Assembly: GCA_017428785.1 (NCBI GenBank)
Contig: JAFRQD010000058.1
Location: 1 to 64,000, forward strand
From: Bacteroidaceae bacterium
GTDB taxonomy: Bacteria > Bacteroidota > Bacteroidia > Bacteroidales > Bacteroidaceae
Reading direction: 5' to 3'
DNA: 64,000 nt
The position numbers and the translations under genes were made by a program. Below the pieces are notes generated by a model. The model searched no databases, had not been told where the DNA came from, and was given only the letters and a program-made list of their open reading frames with translations. This document shows positions 17,916 through 26,089 of the stretch, piece by piece. Position 1 is the first letter of the stretch. The number at the start of each line of letters is the position of its first letter.

Positions 17916-18911
17916 TCACTCCGAGACGAAGATGACATCATCTGTCGGAGGGTTTATGAACTCATATTGGAGCGTTCTGGACAATCCTTCTGCAAGTGTA
18001 TATGGAGCCTTGAAACCGCTGGCAAGCATCTTCGAGGAGTCGAATGCGGTGGTAGAGCAGAACTTCTTCACCCTCACCGAACTCACGGTCAGTTTCCTCC
18101 TGGTCAGGAAAGCGATGGCGTCGAACACATAGCCGCCTGCCATACCCATCCAGTAGGGGAAGTGTATGCCCGGCAGACGCTTGCCAAGCACCTTCTCCAC
18201 CAACTGCACCAGTTCGTTCATCGTGAAGTCCGGCTTGTCTATGTAGTTATACACATTGTAGCCGCTGGTCTTGTTGTCAATAAAGAACTTCACAAAAGCC
18301 ACCACATTTCCCACGTATGCCATCGACTTCTTGTTGTTGCCGTTGCCCACCATAAGGAATTTGCCGCTGGAGATCTGCTTCAGCAGGTTATATACATTGC
18401 CTCTGTTTCTCTCGCCAAAGATGACTGTCGGACGGACGATGTTGATGTTCCAGTCGCTATGGGTCTTATACCATTCCTGCAGAACCTGCTCTGCTTGCCA
18501 CTTTGACTTTCCGTAGTGGTTGAAGGGATCCTTCTCGTGCTCCTCGTTCGGATTCTTCTTGTTCAAGCCATAGACGGCAACCGACGAGAAGAACACCAGC
18601 CTCTTCACCCCGTTCTTCTCCATGGCACGGAGCGTGTTCTCCATTCCCCCTACATTCGTATCGTAATAGAGCGAAATGGGAGTCACATCGTCACGATGTT
18701 GAGCCGCCAGCAACACTACCACATCGGCACCGGCCAGCTCCTTGTCCATCTGTTCCTGATTGCGCACATCGCCAATGGTGGTGTATTGGTTGAAGAAGTG
18801 ACTGGGGAGCAGGTCGATATTTTTCAACTGATAATCGTTGCTGCTCTCGTCCAACAGATTCATCAATCTTGTGCCAACGAAACCGCTGGCACCTATAAGT
18901 GTTATCTTCAT
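17916..18911 (-). CDS. NAD-dependent epimerase/dehydratase (extended SDR)
   Basis: A 331-residue extended short-chain dehydrogenase with the N-terminal NAD loop ITLIGASGFVGTRL (GxxGxxG), the serine-rich VFFSSVAVYG and the catalytic YGKSKWQAE (YxxxK). Family members interconvert or dehydrate nucleotide sugars. Placed at the edge of the EPS locus it may supply a sugar nucleotide, but it lies on the opposite strand with its own context, so the link is only positional. The C-terminal region contains a hydrophobic stretch (WMGMAGGYVFDAIAFL) seen in some membrane-associated members. Substrate unknown. Confidence 0.82.
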   Translation of the reverse strand: MKITLIGASGFVGTRLMNLLDESSNDYQLKNIDLLPSHFFNQYTTIGDVRNQEQMDKELAGADVVVLLAAQHRDDVTPISLYYDTNVGGMENTLRAMEKNGVKRLVFFSSVAVYGLNKKNPNEEHEKDPFNHYGKSKWQAEQVLQEWYKTHSDWNINIVRPTVIFGERNRGNVYNLLKQISSGKFLMVGNGNNKKSMAYVGNVVAFVKFFIDNKTSGYNVYNYIDKPDFTMNELVQLVEKVLGKRLPGIHFPYWMGMAGGYVFDAIAFLTRRKLTVSSVRVKKFCSTTAFDSSKMLASGFKAPYTLAEGLSRTLQYEFINPPTDDVIFVSE

Positions 18912-19003
18912 TATTATTATCGTAAAGTTAATGCCCGCACCAGGCCAGGCCCATCGAGCCTAGCCGAACAACCCTTTCCGGCGATGGCGGGCATGTAGCC
19001 CTG

Positions 19004-19828
19004 TTACTCTGCCCTCTTCGACGTGCGTTTGCGACTGCTTTTCTTTGCTCCTTCCTGGTTCTCCGACGGGAGGCCGGCAAGTTCGCGGTCAATCATGATG
19101 CGACCACAATACTCGCAGACGATAATCTTCTTGCGACTACGGATGTCGAGCTGGCGCTGAGGCGGAATCTTGTTGAAGCAACCGCAGCAAGCGTCGCGCT
19201 GAACAGAAACAATGCCCAAGCCGTTGCGGCTGTTGCGACGGATGCGCTTGAAAGCGTTCAGGAGACGAGGCTCGATGGTAATCTCAAGGTTCTTAGCCCT
19301 TTCGCGGAGCTTCTCCTCCTCAGCCTTTGTCTCGCTGACGATTTCCTCCAGTTCCTCCTTCTTTGTCTCGAGAAGCACTCTGCGGTCGTTCACCTCGAGA
19401 TTGCATCGCGTCATCTCGGCGGTCTTAGCCTCCACGACTTCCTTTGCCTCGCGAATCTTCTTCTCATGAAGCTGATTGTCAAGCTCGGCATATTCAACCT
19501 GCTTGGTCAAGCTATCATACTCGCGATTGTTGCGAACGCTCTCCATCTGCGTGTTGTAACGCTCGATGTTCGTCTTGTTTTCAGCAATCTTACCGTTGCG
19601 CTCGCTGATTTCCTTCTTCAGCTCAGCAATATCGTTGTTAATCTTCTCGATGCGAGTCGTCATACCTTCGATTTCGTCCTCCAGGTCCTGAACCTCAAGA
19701 GGCAGTTCGCCACGAAGTGTCTTGATGCTGTCAATCTCAGAAAGCATGCTCTGGAGAGCATAAAGGTTCTTCAGCTTCTCTTCCACGCTGTAGTCAGCAG
19801 GGTCTTTCTTAGCTTTTTCTCTTGCCAT
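19004..19828 (-). CDS. Coiled-coil protein with C4-type zinc ribbon
   Basis: A 274-residue protein. A long coiled coil (about residues 10-190, heptad-rich, for example LKKEISERNGKIAENKTNIE) is followed by a C-terminal zinc ribbon with CCGCFNKIPPQR and CEYCGRIM, four cysteines for one zinc. This is the zf-RING_7 / DUF164 family, conserved in Bacteroidota beside Nif3-like genes, as seen here. The family is thought to bind nucleic acid or act in secretion, but the role is not settled. The tail is basic (KKSSRKRTSKR). It is probably co-transcribed with the Nif3-like gene 70 nt upstream. Confidence 0.85.
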   Translation of the reverse strand: MAREKAKKDPADYSVEEKLKNLYALQSMLSEIDSIKTLRGELPLEVQDLEDEIEGMTTRIEKINNDIAELKKEISERNGKIAENKTNIERYNTQMESVRNNREYDSLTKQVEYAELDNQLHEKKIREAKEVVEAKTAEMTRCNLEVNDRRVLLETKKEELEEIVSETKAEEEKLRERAKNLEITIEPRLLNAFKRIRRNSRNGLGIVSVQRDACCGCFNKIPPQRQLDIRSRKKIIVCEYCGRIMIDRELAGLPSENQEGAKKSSRKRTSKRAE

Positions 19829-19898
19829 AATTGTACTTACTATTTAATGATTTACCATTTACTGTCTTGTTGCTCCCCCGAGGGAGACGGGGAGAGGC

Positions 19899-20714
19899 TT
19901 AGAGATACTTGATGGGGTTCGTGCAGAGTGTCGTCTTGAAGAGCGGCAACCTGGGGCACCTCTCGCCTATCACCTGATTGAATATGTCCATCGTGTATTG
20001 CTCGCTCTGGTAATGTCCAAGAACGCCAATCTGTATCTGTCCGTCGTGCCCGAAGTACTGATGGTAGTGCATCTCTCCCGTCAGGAAAGCATCCGCTCCA
20101 ATCCGCAACGCTTCTTGCAAGAGGAAGTCCCCTGCCCCACCGCAAATGGCGACACTCTCTATGGGACGAGACAACAACTCATTGTGCATCAAGCACTCCA
20201 CACCGAAAGCCTGCTTCACCCTTTGCAGGAAAGCCAACGAGTCCTCGCCTTCAGGCAGATAACCAATCACACCCGAACCGGCTTGAACCGTATGGGCACT
20301 CGAACCGATGCCCACAGACACCTGACGAGGTTGCAGAAGCACCACATCCACCAGCCCCAGCCGCTCTGCCATCATGTAGTTGACACCATCCACAGCCGCA
20401 TCCAGATTAGTGTGAGCCGAGTAGATGGCAATGTCGTTCTGCAAAGCCATACGGACGCAACGCTGCACAGCATCGCCATCCGTCAGATGCTTCAAAGCAT
20501 GGAAGATAAGCGGATGATGCGACACAACCAGATTGCATCCCAGCTCCAGTGCCTCCCGTATCACAGCCTCGGTCACATCAAGGCACAATAAAACCCCTGA
20601 CACTTCCGCTTCTGTCAATCCAACCTGCAAGCCAGCATTATCGTAGCTTTCCTGCAGAGGCAGAGGCGCGAAATCTTCAAGGGCGTCGATAACGTCTTGA
20701 ACTCTTACGCTCAT
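19899..20714 (-). CDS. Nif3-like dinuclear metal centre protein (GTP cyclohydrolase I type 2 family)
   Basis: The chosen start is MSVRVQDVIDALE at 20714, giving 271 residues; an open frame extends further upstream but runs through the promoter. Metal-ligand motifs of the NIF3/YbgI family are present: VSHHPLIFHALK near residue 65, SAHTNLDAAVDG near residue 100 and a C-terminal GHYQSEQYTMD. The Bacillus-type inserted PII-like domain is absent, so this is the short form. The biochemical role of the family is still debated. A minus-strand TACCTTTG box lies about 45 nt upstream. Confidence 0.88.
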   Translation of the reverse strand: MSVRVQDVIDALEDFAPLPLQESYDNAGLQVGLTEAEVSGVLLCLDVTEAVIREALELGCNLVVSHHPLIFHALKHLTDGDAVQRCVRMALQNDIAIYSAHTNLDAAVDGVNYMMAERLGLVDVVLLQPRQVSVGIGSSAHTVQAGSGVIGYLPEGEDSLAFLQRVKQAFGVECLMHNELLSRPIESVAICGGAGDFLLQEALRIGADAFLTGEMHYHQYFGHDGQIQIGVLGHYQSEQYTMDIFNQVIGERCPRLPLFKTTLCTNPIKYL

Positions 20715-20757
20715 ACGAACAATATGTTTTTCTGTGCAATCACATAGAATTGCGCTG

Positions 20758-20765
20758 CAAAGGTA
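20758..20765 (-). promoter_or_regulatory. -7 box for the Nif3-like/zinc-ribbon operon
   Basis: TACCTTTG on the minus strand, 44 nt before the chosen Nif3-like start, supports that start codon over upstream ones. No matching -33 box was found. Confidence 0.45.
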
Positions 20766-20958
20766 CGTAAAAAAAATGAATAATGTGTAATGTATAATGA
20801 AAAATAATAATCTGCAGCTTCCGTTTTTCGCTTTTCCCCTCAAGAAAAGCCCACAAATGACATCGCAGAGGCTCATAGTATTAGACTTTAGCTGTGCTTC
20901 CCTTTCTTTTGTACTTTGAGGATATGGCCAATTCTTGCAAAAATTCCCTTTCTTCTTG

Positions 20959-20989
20959 TTGTGAGTGTTGCAAATTATTCCTATCTTTG
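20959..20989 (+). promoter_or_regulatory. Candidate cas9 promoter
   Basis: TTG (20959-20961), 20 nt, then TATCTTTG (20982-20989) on the plus strand. Transcription would start near 20995 and run through the reverse complement of the tracrRNA into cas9 at 21132. The remaining part of the 20715-21131 gap is AT-rich with no gene seen apart from the tracrRNA. Confidence 0.5.
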
Positions 20990-21002
20990 TGGGCGAAAAC
21001 AT

Positions 21003-21080
21003 AGAAAAAGCCTCTCCGAGGAGAGGCGATAGGAATTCATCCTTCGGCATATAGCCTTATTGTGATTTGATGATGAATCA
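21003..21080 (-). ncRNA. tracrRNA for the type II-C CRISPR system
   Basis: On the minus strand this ~78-nt segment has every expected part. An anti-repeat (21059-21077) pairs with the first 19 nt of the CRISPR repeat, all positions matched with two G-U wobbles. Then comes AATAAGGCTATATGCCG, giving the nexus stem GGC/GCC. A small AGGA...TCCT stem follows, and last the terminator hairpin GCCTCTCC/GGAGAGGC (21010-21027) followed by five T. The order anti-repeat, nexus, terminator fixes the crRNA sense as the plus strand. It is divergent from cas9. A perfect Bacteroidetes promoter lies immediately upstream. Confidence 0.92.
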
Positions 21081-21084
21081 AGCG

Positions 21085-21116
21085 CAAAGGTAAGGCATTT
21101 ATTTGAAACATCAAAA
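21085..21116 (-). promoter_or_regulatory. tracrRNA promoter
   Basis: On the minus strand: TTTTG (21112-21116), 19 nt, TACCTTTG (21085-21092). Both boxes and the spacing fit the Bacteroidetes housekeeping consensus, and the predicted start falls just before the anti-repeat. Confidence 0.7.
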
Positions 21117-21131
21117 TAAAAAACATAGAAA

Positions 21132-24100
21132 ATGAACAAAAAACGTATTTTAGGACTTGACACGGGTACAAACAGCCTGGGGTGGGCGGTTGTTGACCAA
21201 GAAGAAAGCGGTCAGTACACTTTAATTGACAAAGGAGTTGTCATCTTCCAAGAAGGTGTGAAAATTGAAAAAGGTATTGAATCAAGCAAAGCCGCCGAAC
21301 GGACAGAGCACAGAGCCCTTCGCAGGCAATATTTCCGAAGGCGTATGCGCAAGGTTGAGGTCCTGAAGACTTTAGTGAAATATGACCTTTGCCCTTCTCT
21401 TACCGACGAGGACCTGAAACTATGGAAGTTGCGCAAAATCTATCCGAAAAAGGACGAGTTCATGGTTTGGCAACGCACGAACGACAACGAAGACATCAAT
21501 CCATATCATTGCCGTCATATCTGCCTAAACGAAAAGCTGAACCTCGACAGGCAAAAGGACAGATATACTCTCGGTCGCGCTTTCTATCACATGGCTCAGC
21601 GCAGAGGTTTTCTGAGCAATCGACTGGATGCAGAAGAAGAGCAGGAAGGCGGCGCTGTAAAGAGCAGCATTGCCAATCTCAATAAGGAAATAGAAGAGAG
21701 TGGATGCCAGTATTTGGGCGAGTACTTCTATAAATTATATAAGGAAAAGGGGAACACCGTTCGCATCCGCACACGATATACTGACCGAGAGCAACACTAC
21801 AAAAAGGAGTTTCTTGCCATTTGCGAGAAGCAGAGTCTTCCACAAGGAATGGTAGATGAACTGACGCGAGCCCTTTACTTCCAACGCCCATTGAAGAGCC
21901 AACGCCAGAATGTAGGAAAGTGTACTTTCGAAAAAGGGAAGCCAAGATGCAGCGACTCCCATCCTATGTACGAGGAATATCGAAAGCTCTCATTCCTGAA
22001 CAATATTAAGATACAAGGGCCTTGGGATGATGATTTTCGTCCGCTCAATGAAGAGGAGTTGGAGAAGATAGAGTCTCTGTTTTACAGGAAGAGCAAACCA
22101 AACTTCGACTTCGAGGAGATAGCCAAGAAGATTGCTGGAAAAGGCAAATACCAATGGAAGGGAGATATGCAGACAGACTTGCCATACAAATTTAATTTCC
22201 GCATGTCGCAAGGTGTGCCCGGATGCCCCACAATTGCACAGTTGAAGGAAGTCTTTGGCGAGAATTGGAAAGAAGGTATTGCCGAAACATATACGCTCAA
22301 CACCAAGAAAGATGGCACGCAGAAGAGCTTGGACGAAATGGTGAACGACATCTGGAATGTCCTCTTCTCCTTCAATAGCAAAGACAAGGTAAAGGAGTTT
22401 GGCACAGACCATCTGCAATTGGACGAGGAACAGGCCGAGAAGTTCTCGAAGATACGCCTCAGCCGCAATTATGCTTCTCTCTCTTTGAGGGCAATTCGAA
22501 ACATCTTGCCCTTCCTGAAAATTGGAATGATTTATTCCGATGCCGCCTTCTTCGCCAAGGTGCCTGTCATCATTGGGCAGAGCACATGGACAGAGCGAAA
22601 GGAAGAGATATTGGAAGACCTCGCCTATACCATTCACATGGCTATGAAAGAGAAACGACGCATTGATGATGCCGTGAAGGACTATTTGCAGGACAACTTC
22701 GACTTGAAGCCAGGAGTGGCAGAACTTCTCTATCATCCCTCAATGATAGAAACCTATCCAGATGCCAAACCGAATAAAGATGGCGTCGTATTGCTTGGCA
22801 GCCCTCGCACAAATGCCGTAAAGAATCCTATGGCTATGCGTTCTCTGCATGAAGTCCGCAAGGTTGTAAACTCGTTAATCAAGGAAGGCAAGATTGGTCC
22901 AGACACAGAAGTGCACATCGAATATGCCCGAGCCCTGAACAATGCCAATATGCGAGCAGCCATCAATGAGATGCAGCGAGAGCAAGACAAACGCCACAAA
23001 CAATATGCCGACGAAATACGCAAACTCTATAAAGAAGCGACAGGCAAGGATATAGAACCGACTGAAACAGACATCCTCAAGTTCCAACTTTGGGAAGAGC
23101 AAGACCACATCTGCCTCTATACAGGCGATAAGATTGGCATTGCCGACTTTATAGGAGCTGGCCCAAGTTATGATATCGAACACACTATTCCTCAAAGTGC
23201 CGGTGGCGACAGCACCCAGGAGAACATGACGCTATGCAGCAGCCATTATAACAGATTTGTAAAAAAGGGAAAGATGCCGACAGAATTAGCGGAGCATGAA
23301 TCCATTCTCGCCCGAATAGAGCCTTGGAAGGAACGCATCGAAGACCTGACAAAGCAAATGGATCGCATAAGTACTCGGGGCGTTTGGGACAAGGCGACCA
23401 AAGACGCGAGAATAAGGAAGAGGAACCGTCTCAAAATGGAAAGGGACTATTGGCGGGGAAAATACAATCGGTTCACTATGACCGAAGTTCCTGAAGGCTT
23501 TGCACTTCGTCAAGGAGCAGGGATTGGTTTGATTTCAAAATATGCTGCATTGTACTTGAAGAGTTACTTCCACAATGCACAGGAGCACAGGCAAGTGTAT
23601 AGCATCAAGGGAACCCTTACCTCGGAATTCCGCAAGATGTGGGGCATACAGGAAGAGTACGAGAAGAAGTCGAGAGACAGTCATACTCACCACTGCATTG
23701 ATGCAATCGTGATAGCCTGTATAGGTAAGAACGAGTTCAACAAGATGGGCGAGTACTATCATTTAAAGGAAAAGTACGAAAGAGAAGAAGGACAGAGACC
23801 CGAATTCGCAAAACCTTGGCCCACTTTCACGCAAGACCTCAAGCAAATCTCTGAGGAACTTCTTGTCGTTCACGACACTCCCGACAATATGCCCAAAAAG
23901 GCCTCACGAACGATTGAAATAAGCAAGGGCAGGAAGGTTGTCGCAAAAGGCGATTGTGCTCGTGGCAGCCTGCATCAGGACACCTATTACGGTGCGATAG
24001 AGAGGGATGGGGACATCAAGTATGTAGTGCGCAAGCCTTTATCTTCCTTTACAAGCATAAAGGATTTAGACAATATCGTGGATGATGCCGTTCGCCAAGC

Positions 24101-24455
24101 CATCCTGAATGCCGTAGAAGGCAAGGACTTCAAGAAAGCCATTGCAGAGCCAATCTACATGAACAAGGCGAAAGGAATCTTGATAAAGAAAGTCCGCTGC
24201 TATGCACCTACCGTTACCCAGCCGCTCAAGATACGCCATCATCGGGACATAAGCACAAAAGACTACAAGCAGCAATATCATGTTATGAATGATGAAAACT
24301 ACATGATGGCTATATATCAGGGAATGGTGAAAGGAAAGCGTAAAACCACATTTGTTTTAGTGAATGCCTTGGATGCTGTCAATTATTTCAAAGAGAGCAC
24401 AGATAGAAGCGATTATCCTGCTATTGTTCCAGAAGAAAAGAAAGCTTGCCGTTGA
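21132..24455 (+). CDS. cas9: Type II-C CRISPR endonuclease Cas9, truncated by frameshift
   Basis: A 1107-residue Cas9 as read. The RuvC-I aspartate is D10 in ILGLDTGTNSLGWA, followed by an arginine-rich bridge helix (RALRRQYFRRRMRK). RuvC-II has E597 in HIEYARALN, the HNH histidine is H684 in DIEHTIP, and RuvC-III has H854 and D857 in HTHHCIDAIV. All catalytic residues are intact. The frame ends at TGA 24453-24455 after EEKKACR, but the next frame continues with the C-terminal end of a Bacteroidota Cas9, so the last ~109 residues of the PAM-interacting/C-terminal domain are lost. Restoring one A near 24438-24443 gives about 1213 residues. cas1 and cas2 follow; no csn2 or cas4, hence subtype II-C. 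Confidence 0.95.
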   Translation: MNKKRILGLDTGTNSLGWAVVDQEESGQYTLIDKGVVIFQEGVKIEKGIESSKAAERTEHRALRRQYFRRRMRKVEVLKTLVKYDLCPSLTDEDLKLWKLRKIYPKKDEFMVWQRTNDNEDINPYHCRHICLNEKLNLDRQKDRYTLGRAFYHMAQRRGFLSNRLDAEEEQEGGAVKSSIANLNKEIEESGCQYLGEYFYKLYKEKGNTVRIRTRYTDREQHYKKEFLAICEKQSLPQGMVDELTRALYFQRPLKSQRQNVGKCTFEKGKPRCSDSHPMYEEYRKLSFLNNIKIQGPWDDDFRPLNEEELEKIESLFYRKSKPNFDFEEIAKKIAGKGKYQWKGDMQTDLPYKFNFRMSQGVPGCPTIAQLKEVFGENWKEGIAETYTLNTKKDGTQKSLDEMVNDIWNVLFSFNSKDKVKEFGTDHLQLDEEQAEKFSKIRLSRNYASLSLRAIRNILPFLKIGMIYSDAAFFAKVPVIIGQSTWTERKEEILEDLAYTIHMAMKEKRRIDDAVKDYLQDNFDLKPGVAELLYHPSMIETYPDAKPNKDGVVLLGSPRTNAVKNPMAMRSLHEVRKVVNSLIKEGKIGPDTEVHIEYARALNNANMRAAINEMQREQDKRHKQYADEIRKLYKEATGKDIEPTETDILKFQLWEEQDHICLYTGDKIGIADFIGAGPSYDIEHTIPQSAGGDSTQENMTLCSSHYNRFVKKGKMPTELAEHESILARIEPWKERIEDLTKQMDRISTRGVWDKATKDARIRKRNRLKMERDYWRGKYNRFTMTEVPEGFALRQGAGIGLISKYAALYLKSYFHNAQEHRQVYSIKGTLTSEFRKMWGIQEEYEKKSRDSHTHHCIDAIVIACIGKNEFNKMGEYYHLKEKYEREEGQRPEFAKPWPTFTQDLKQISEELLVVHDTPDNMPKKASRTIEISKGRKVVAKGDCARGSLHQDTYYGAIERDGDIKYVVRKPLSSFTSIKDLDNIVDDAVRQAILNAVEGKDFKKAIAEPIYMNKAKGILIKKVRCYAPTVTQPLKIRHHRDISTKDYKQQYHVMNDENYMMAIYQGMVKGKRKTTFVLVNALDAVNYFKESTDRSDYPAIVPEEKKACR

Positions 24456-24772
24456 AGTGGTGTGTCAGAAAAGGTACACATTTGTTAATGCTTGAAGAGG
24501 ATGAGGAGAGCATCAGCTTGACAAATGCGGAAGAATTGAGCAACAGACTGTTTACAATTACTAAAATGGATAAGGTTGGACGTTTGACTTGCAGAAATAG
24601 TAAAGAAGCAAGAACGGCGGGTGACTTAAAAAGTTATGTAAGTGCAAATCCGTTTAGGTTACAAGATGGTTATCGCCCGATTCTTTGTATAAGCCCTATT
24701 AATTTCTGCTTCCTCGTTGAGGGCTATGACTTTACAATAACACCATTAGGAGAAATAAAGCTGAAACATTGA
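24443..24772 (+). pseudogene. cas9: Frameshifted C-terminal piece of cas9
   Basis: This frame, -1 relative to cas9, reads SLPLKWCVRKGTHLLMLEED and later ELSNRLFTITKMDKVGRLTC, KEARTAGDLKS, and ends FLVEGYDFTITPLGEIKLKH. These match the usual end of Bacteroidota II-C Cas9 proteins, including the final VEGxDFxITPxGxIK motif. The junction lies in GAAGAAAAGAAAGC, short A-runs where a one-base loss is easy. It has only a TTG as a possible independent start and overlaps the end of cas9. It therefore looks like the severed tail rather than a separate gene. The stop is 1 nt before the cas1 ATG. Confidence 0.85.
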
Positions 24773-24773
24773 T

Positions 24774-25661
24774 ATGTTGAAACAAACGCTTGTCTTTACC
24801 AACCCATTCCGATTGTCTTTGAAGAATGCACAATTAGAGATTGCCTCGAAGGAAATGCCAACCGAAACACGTACCATTCCTATAGAAGATATAGGTGTGG
24901 TGATAATAGAGAATCAGCAGATTTCCATTACCATACCCCTGTTGAACGAATTGGTCGATGCTGGTATTGCCGTCATTCTTTGTGACAAGAAGGGAATGCC
25001 TCATGCTATGCTTCAAAACATGGACGGGAACAATCTTCAAGGAGAGTTCTTACGTAATCAAATAGAAGTTGGCGAAGTACTACGCAAACAATTGTGGAAG
25101 CAAATCGTTGAGGCAAAGATAAAGAATCAATCTGCTTTGTTGGAAAAGTTGCATGGCAGAGGCGCATTGCTTAAACCACTTTACATGAATGTAAAAAGTG
25201 GCGATAGCGATAACAGGGAAGGGATTGCTGCTCGGCTATACTGGGGAACATTGTTTGGAGAAGACTTTACTCGTGATAGGGAAGAAATTGGCATCAATTC
25301 GTTATTGAATTATGGTTATGCCGTGCTTCGGGCCTCAACGGCCAGAGCATTGGTCTCGGCAGGCTTGACACCATCGCTTGGCATCTTTCATCACAACCGA
25401 AGCAATGCGTTCCCGCTGGCAGACGACCTGATGGAGCCCTATCGCCCATTCGTAGATGAGACAGTATATCATCTATGCGAAGAGGGCAAGTTGGAGTTAA
25501 ATAAAGAAACGAAAGTTAAACTACTTGGGATATTGACATGCGACACATTCTTCCCTAAAGTAACCAGACCCTTGCAAATAGGCCTTTCAATAACAATGGC
25601 ATCCTTGGCCAAATGCTATGCAGGGAAACAGAAGAATCTTTCATTACCCTCGCTGAAATGA
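24774..25661 (+). CDS. cas1: CRISPR integrase Cas1 (type II)
   Basis: A 295-residue protein of normal type II Cas1 length. The metal-binding residues of the integrase site are visible: E149 in DNREGIAARLYW, the histidine in GIFHHNRSNAF (about 206) and D217/D218 in LADDLMEPYRPF. With Cas2 it forms the complex that inserts spacers at the leader end of the array. The ATG is one base after the frameshifted cas9 tail, and its TGA overlaps the cas2 ATG. Confidence 0.95.
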   Translation: MLKQTLVFTNPFRLSLKNAQLEIASKEMPTETRTIPIEDIGVVIIENQQISITIPLLNELVDAGIAVILCDKKGMPHAMLQNMDGNNLQGEFLRNQIEVGEVLRKQLWKQIVEAKIKNQSALLEKLHGRGALLKPLYMNVKSGDSDNREGIAARLYWGTLFGEDFTRDREEIGINSLLNYGYAVLRASTARALVSAGLTPSLGIFHHNRSNAFPLADDLMEPYRPFVDETVYHLCEEGKLELNKETKVKLLGILTCDTFFPKVTRPLQIGLSITMASLAKCYAGKQKNLSLPSLK

Positions 25662-25996
25662 GTGAAATCCGTCTAAATGCATATAAGATAATGTGGCTCA
25701 TTGCTATGTTTGATTTACCGACGAAGACAAAGAAGGAGCGTCACGATTATGCTGTGTTTCGTAAAAGCCTGGAAAAGGATGGTTTCGTGATGCATCAATA
25801 TAGCGTATATTGCCGATTTTGTGCATCTTTAGAAGCAAGGGATGTGCATGTAAAACGAGTTAAATCATATATGCCAAGCAAGGGAAGGTTAAGTATAATA
25901 ACGATTACAGACAAACAATATTCGGGAATAATAAACATTTGGGGGGAAATAGAACAAAAAGTACAGAAGAAACCTGTTCAATTGGAATTTTTTTAA
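25658..25996 (+). CDS. cas2: CRISPR-associated Cas2
   Basis: Start taken at ATG 25658, overlapping the cas1 stop in ATGA, giving 112 residues; a longer in-frame start at 25613 would lie inside cas1. The ferredoxin-like core is clear: KIMWLIAMFDLPTKTKKERH with the conserved aspartate after the first strand, then YAVFRKSLEKDGFVMHQYSV and a C-terminal VQLEFF. It is the structural partner of Cas1 in spacer acquisition. The first CRISPR repeat begins 94 nt after its stop. Confidence 0.93.
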   Translation: MSEIRLNAYKIMWLIAMFDLPTKTKKERHDYAVFRKSLEKDGFVMHQYSVYCRFCASLEARDVHVKRVKSYMPSKGRLSIITITDKQYSGIINIWGEIEQKVQKKPVQLEFF

Positions 25997-26089
25997 TAAA
26001 TTTGCAAAGGATTTGATGTTCATCACGCCACTTCTTATATATAAAAAGGTGCTCTAAGGTACTAGAATCAAGAAAAATATATAATATAG
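25997..26089 (+). promoter_or_regulatory. Probable CRISPR leader
   Basis: This AT-rich 93-nt stretch lies between cas2 and the first repeat, upstream in the crRNA sense. It opens with TAAATTTG (25997-26004), a match to the -7 box, though no good -33 box precedes it. Leader assignment rests on orientation inferred from the tracrRNA. Confidence 0.5.

Noticed and set aside
24446..24772. Stand-alone small gene between cas9 and cas1 (for example an anti-CRISPR or accessory cas gene)
   Set aside because: The sequence matches the C-terminus of Bacteroidota Cas9 and lacks an ATG or ribosome site at its start; a frameshifted tail explains it better.
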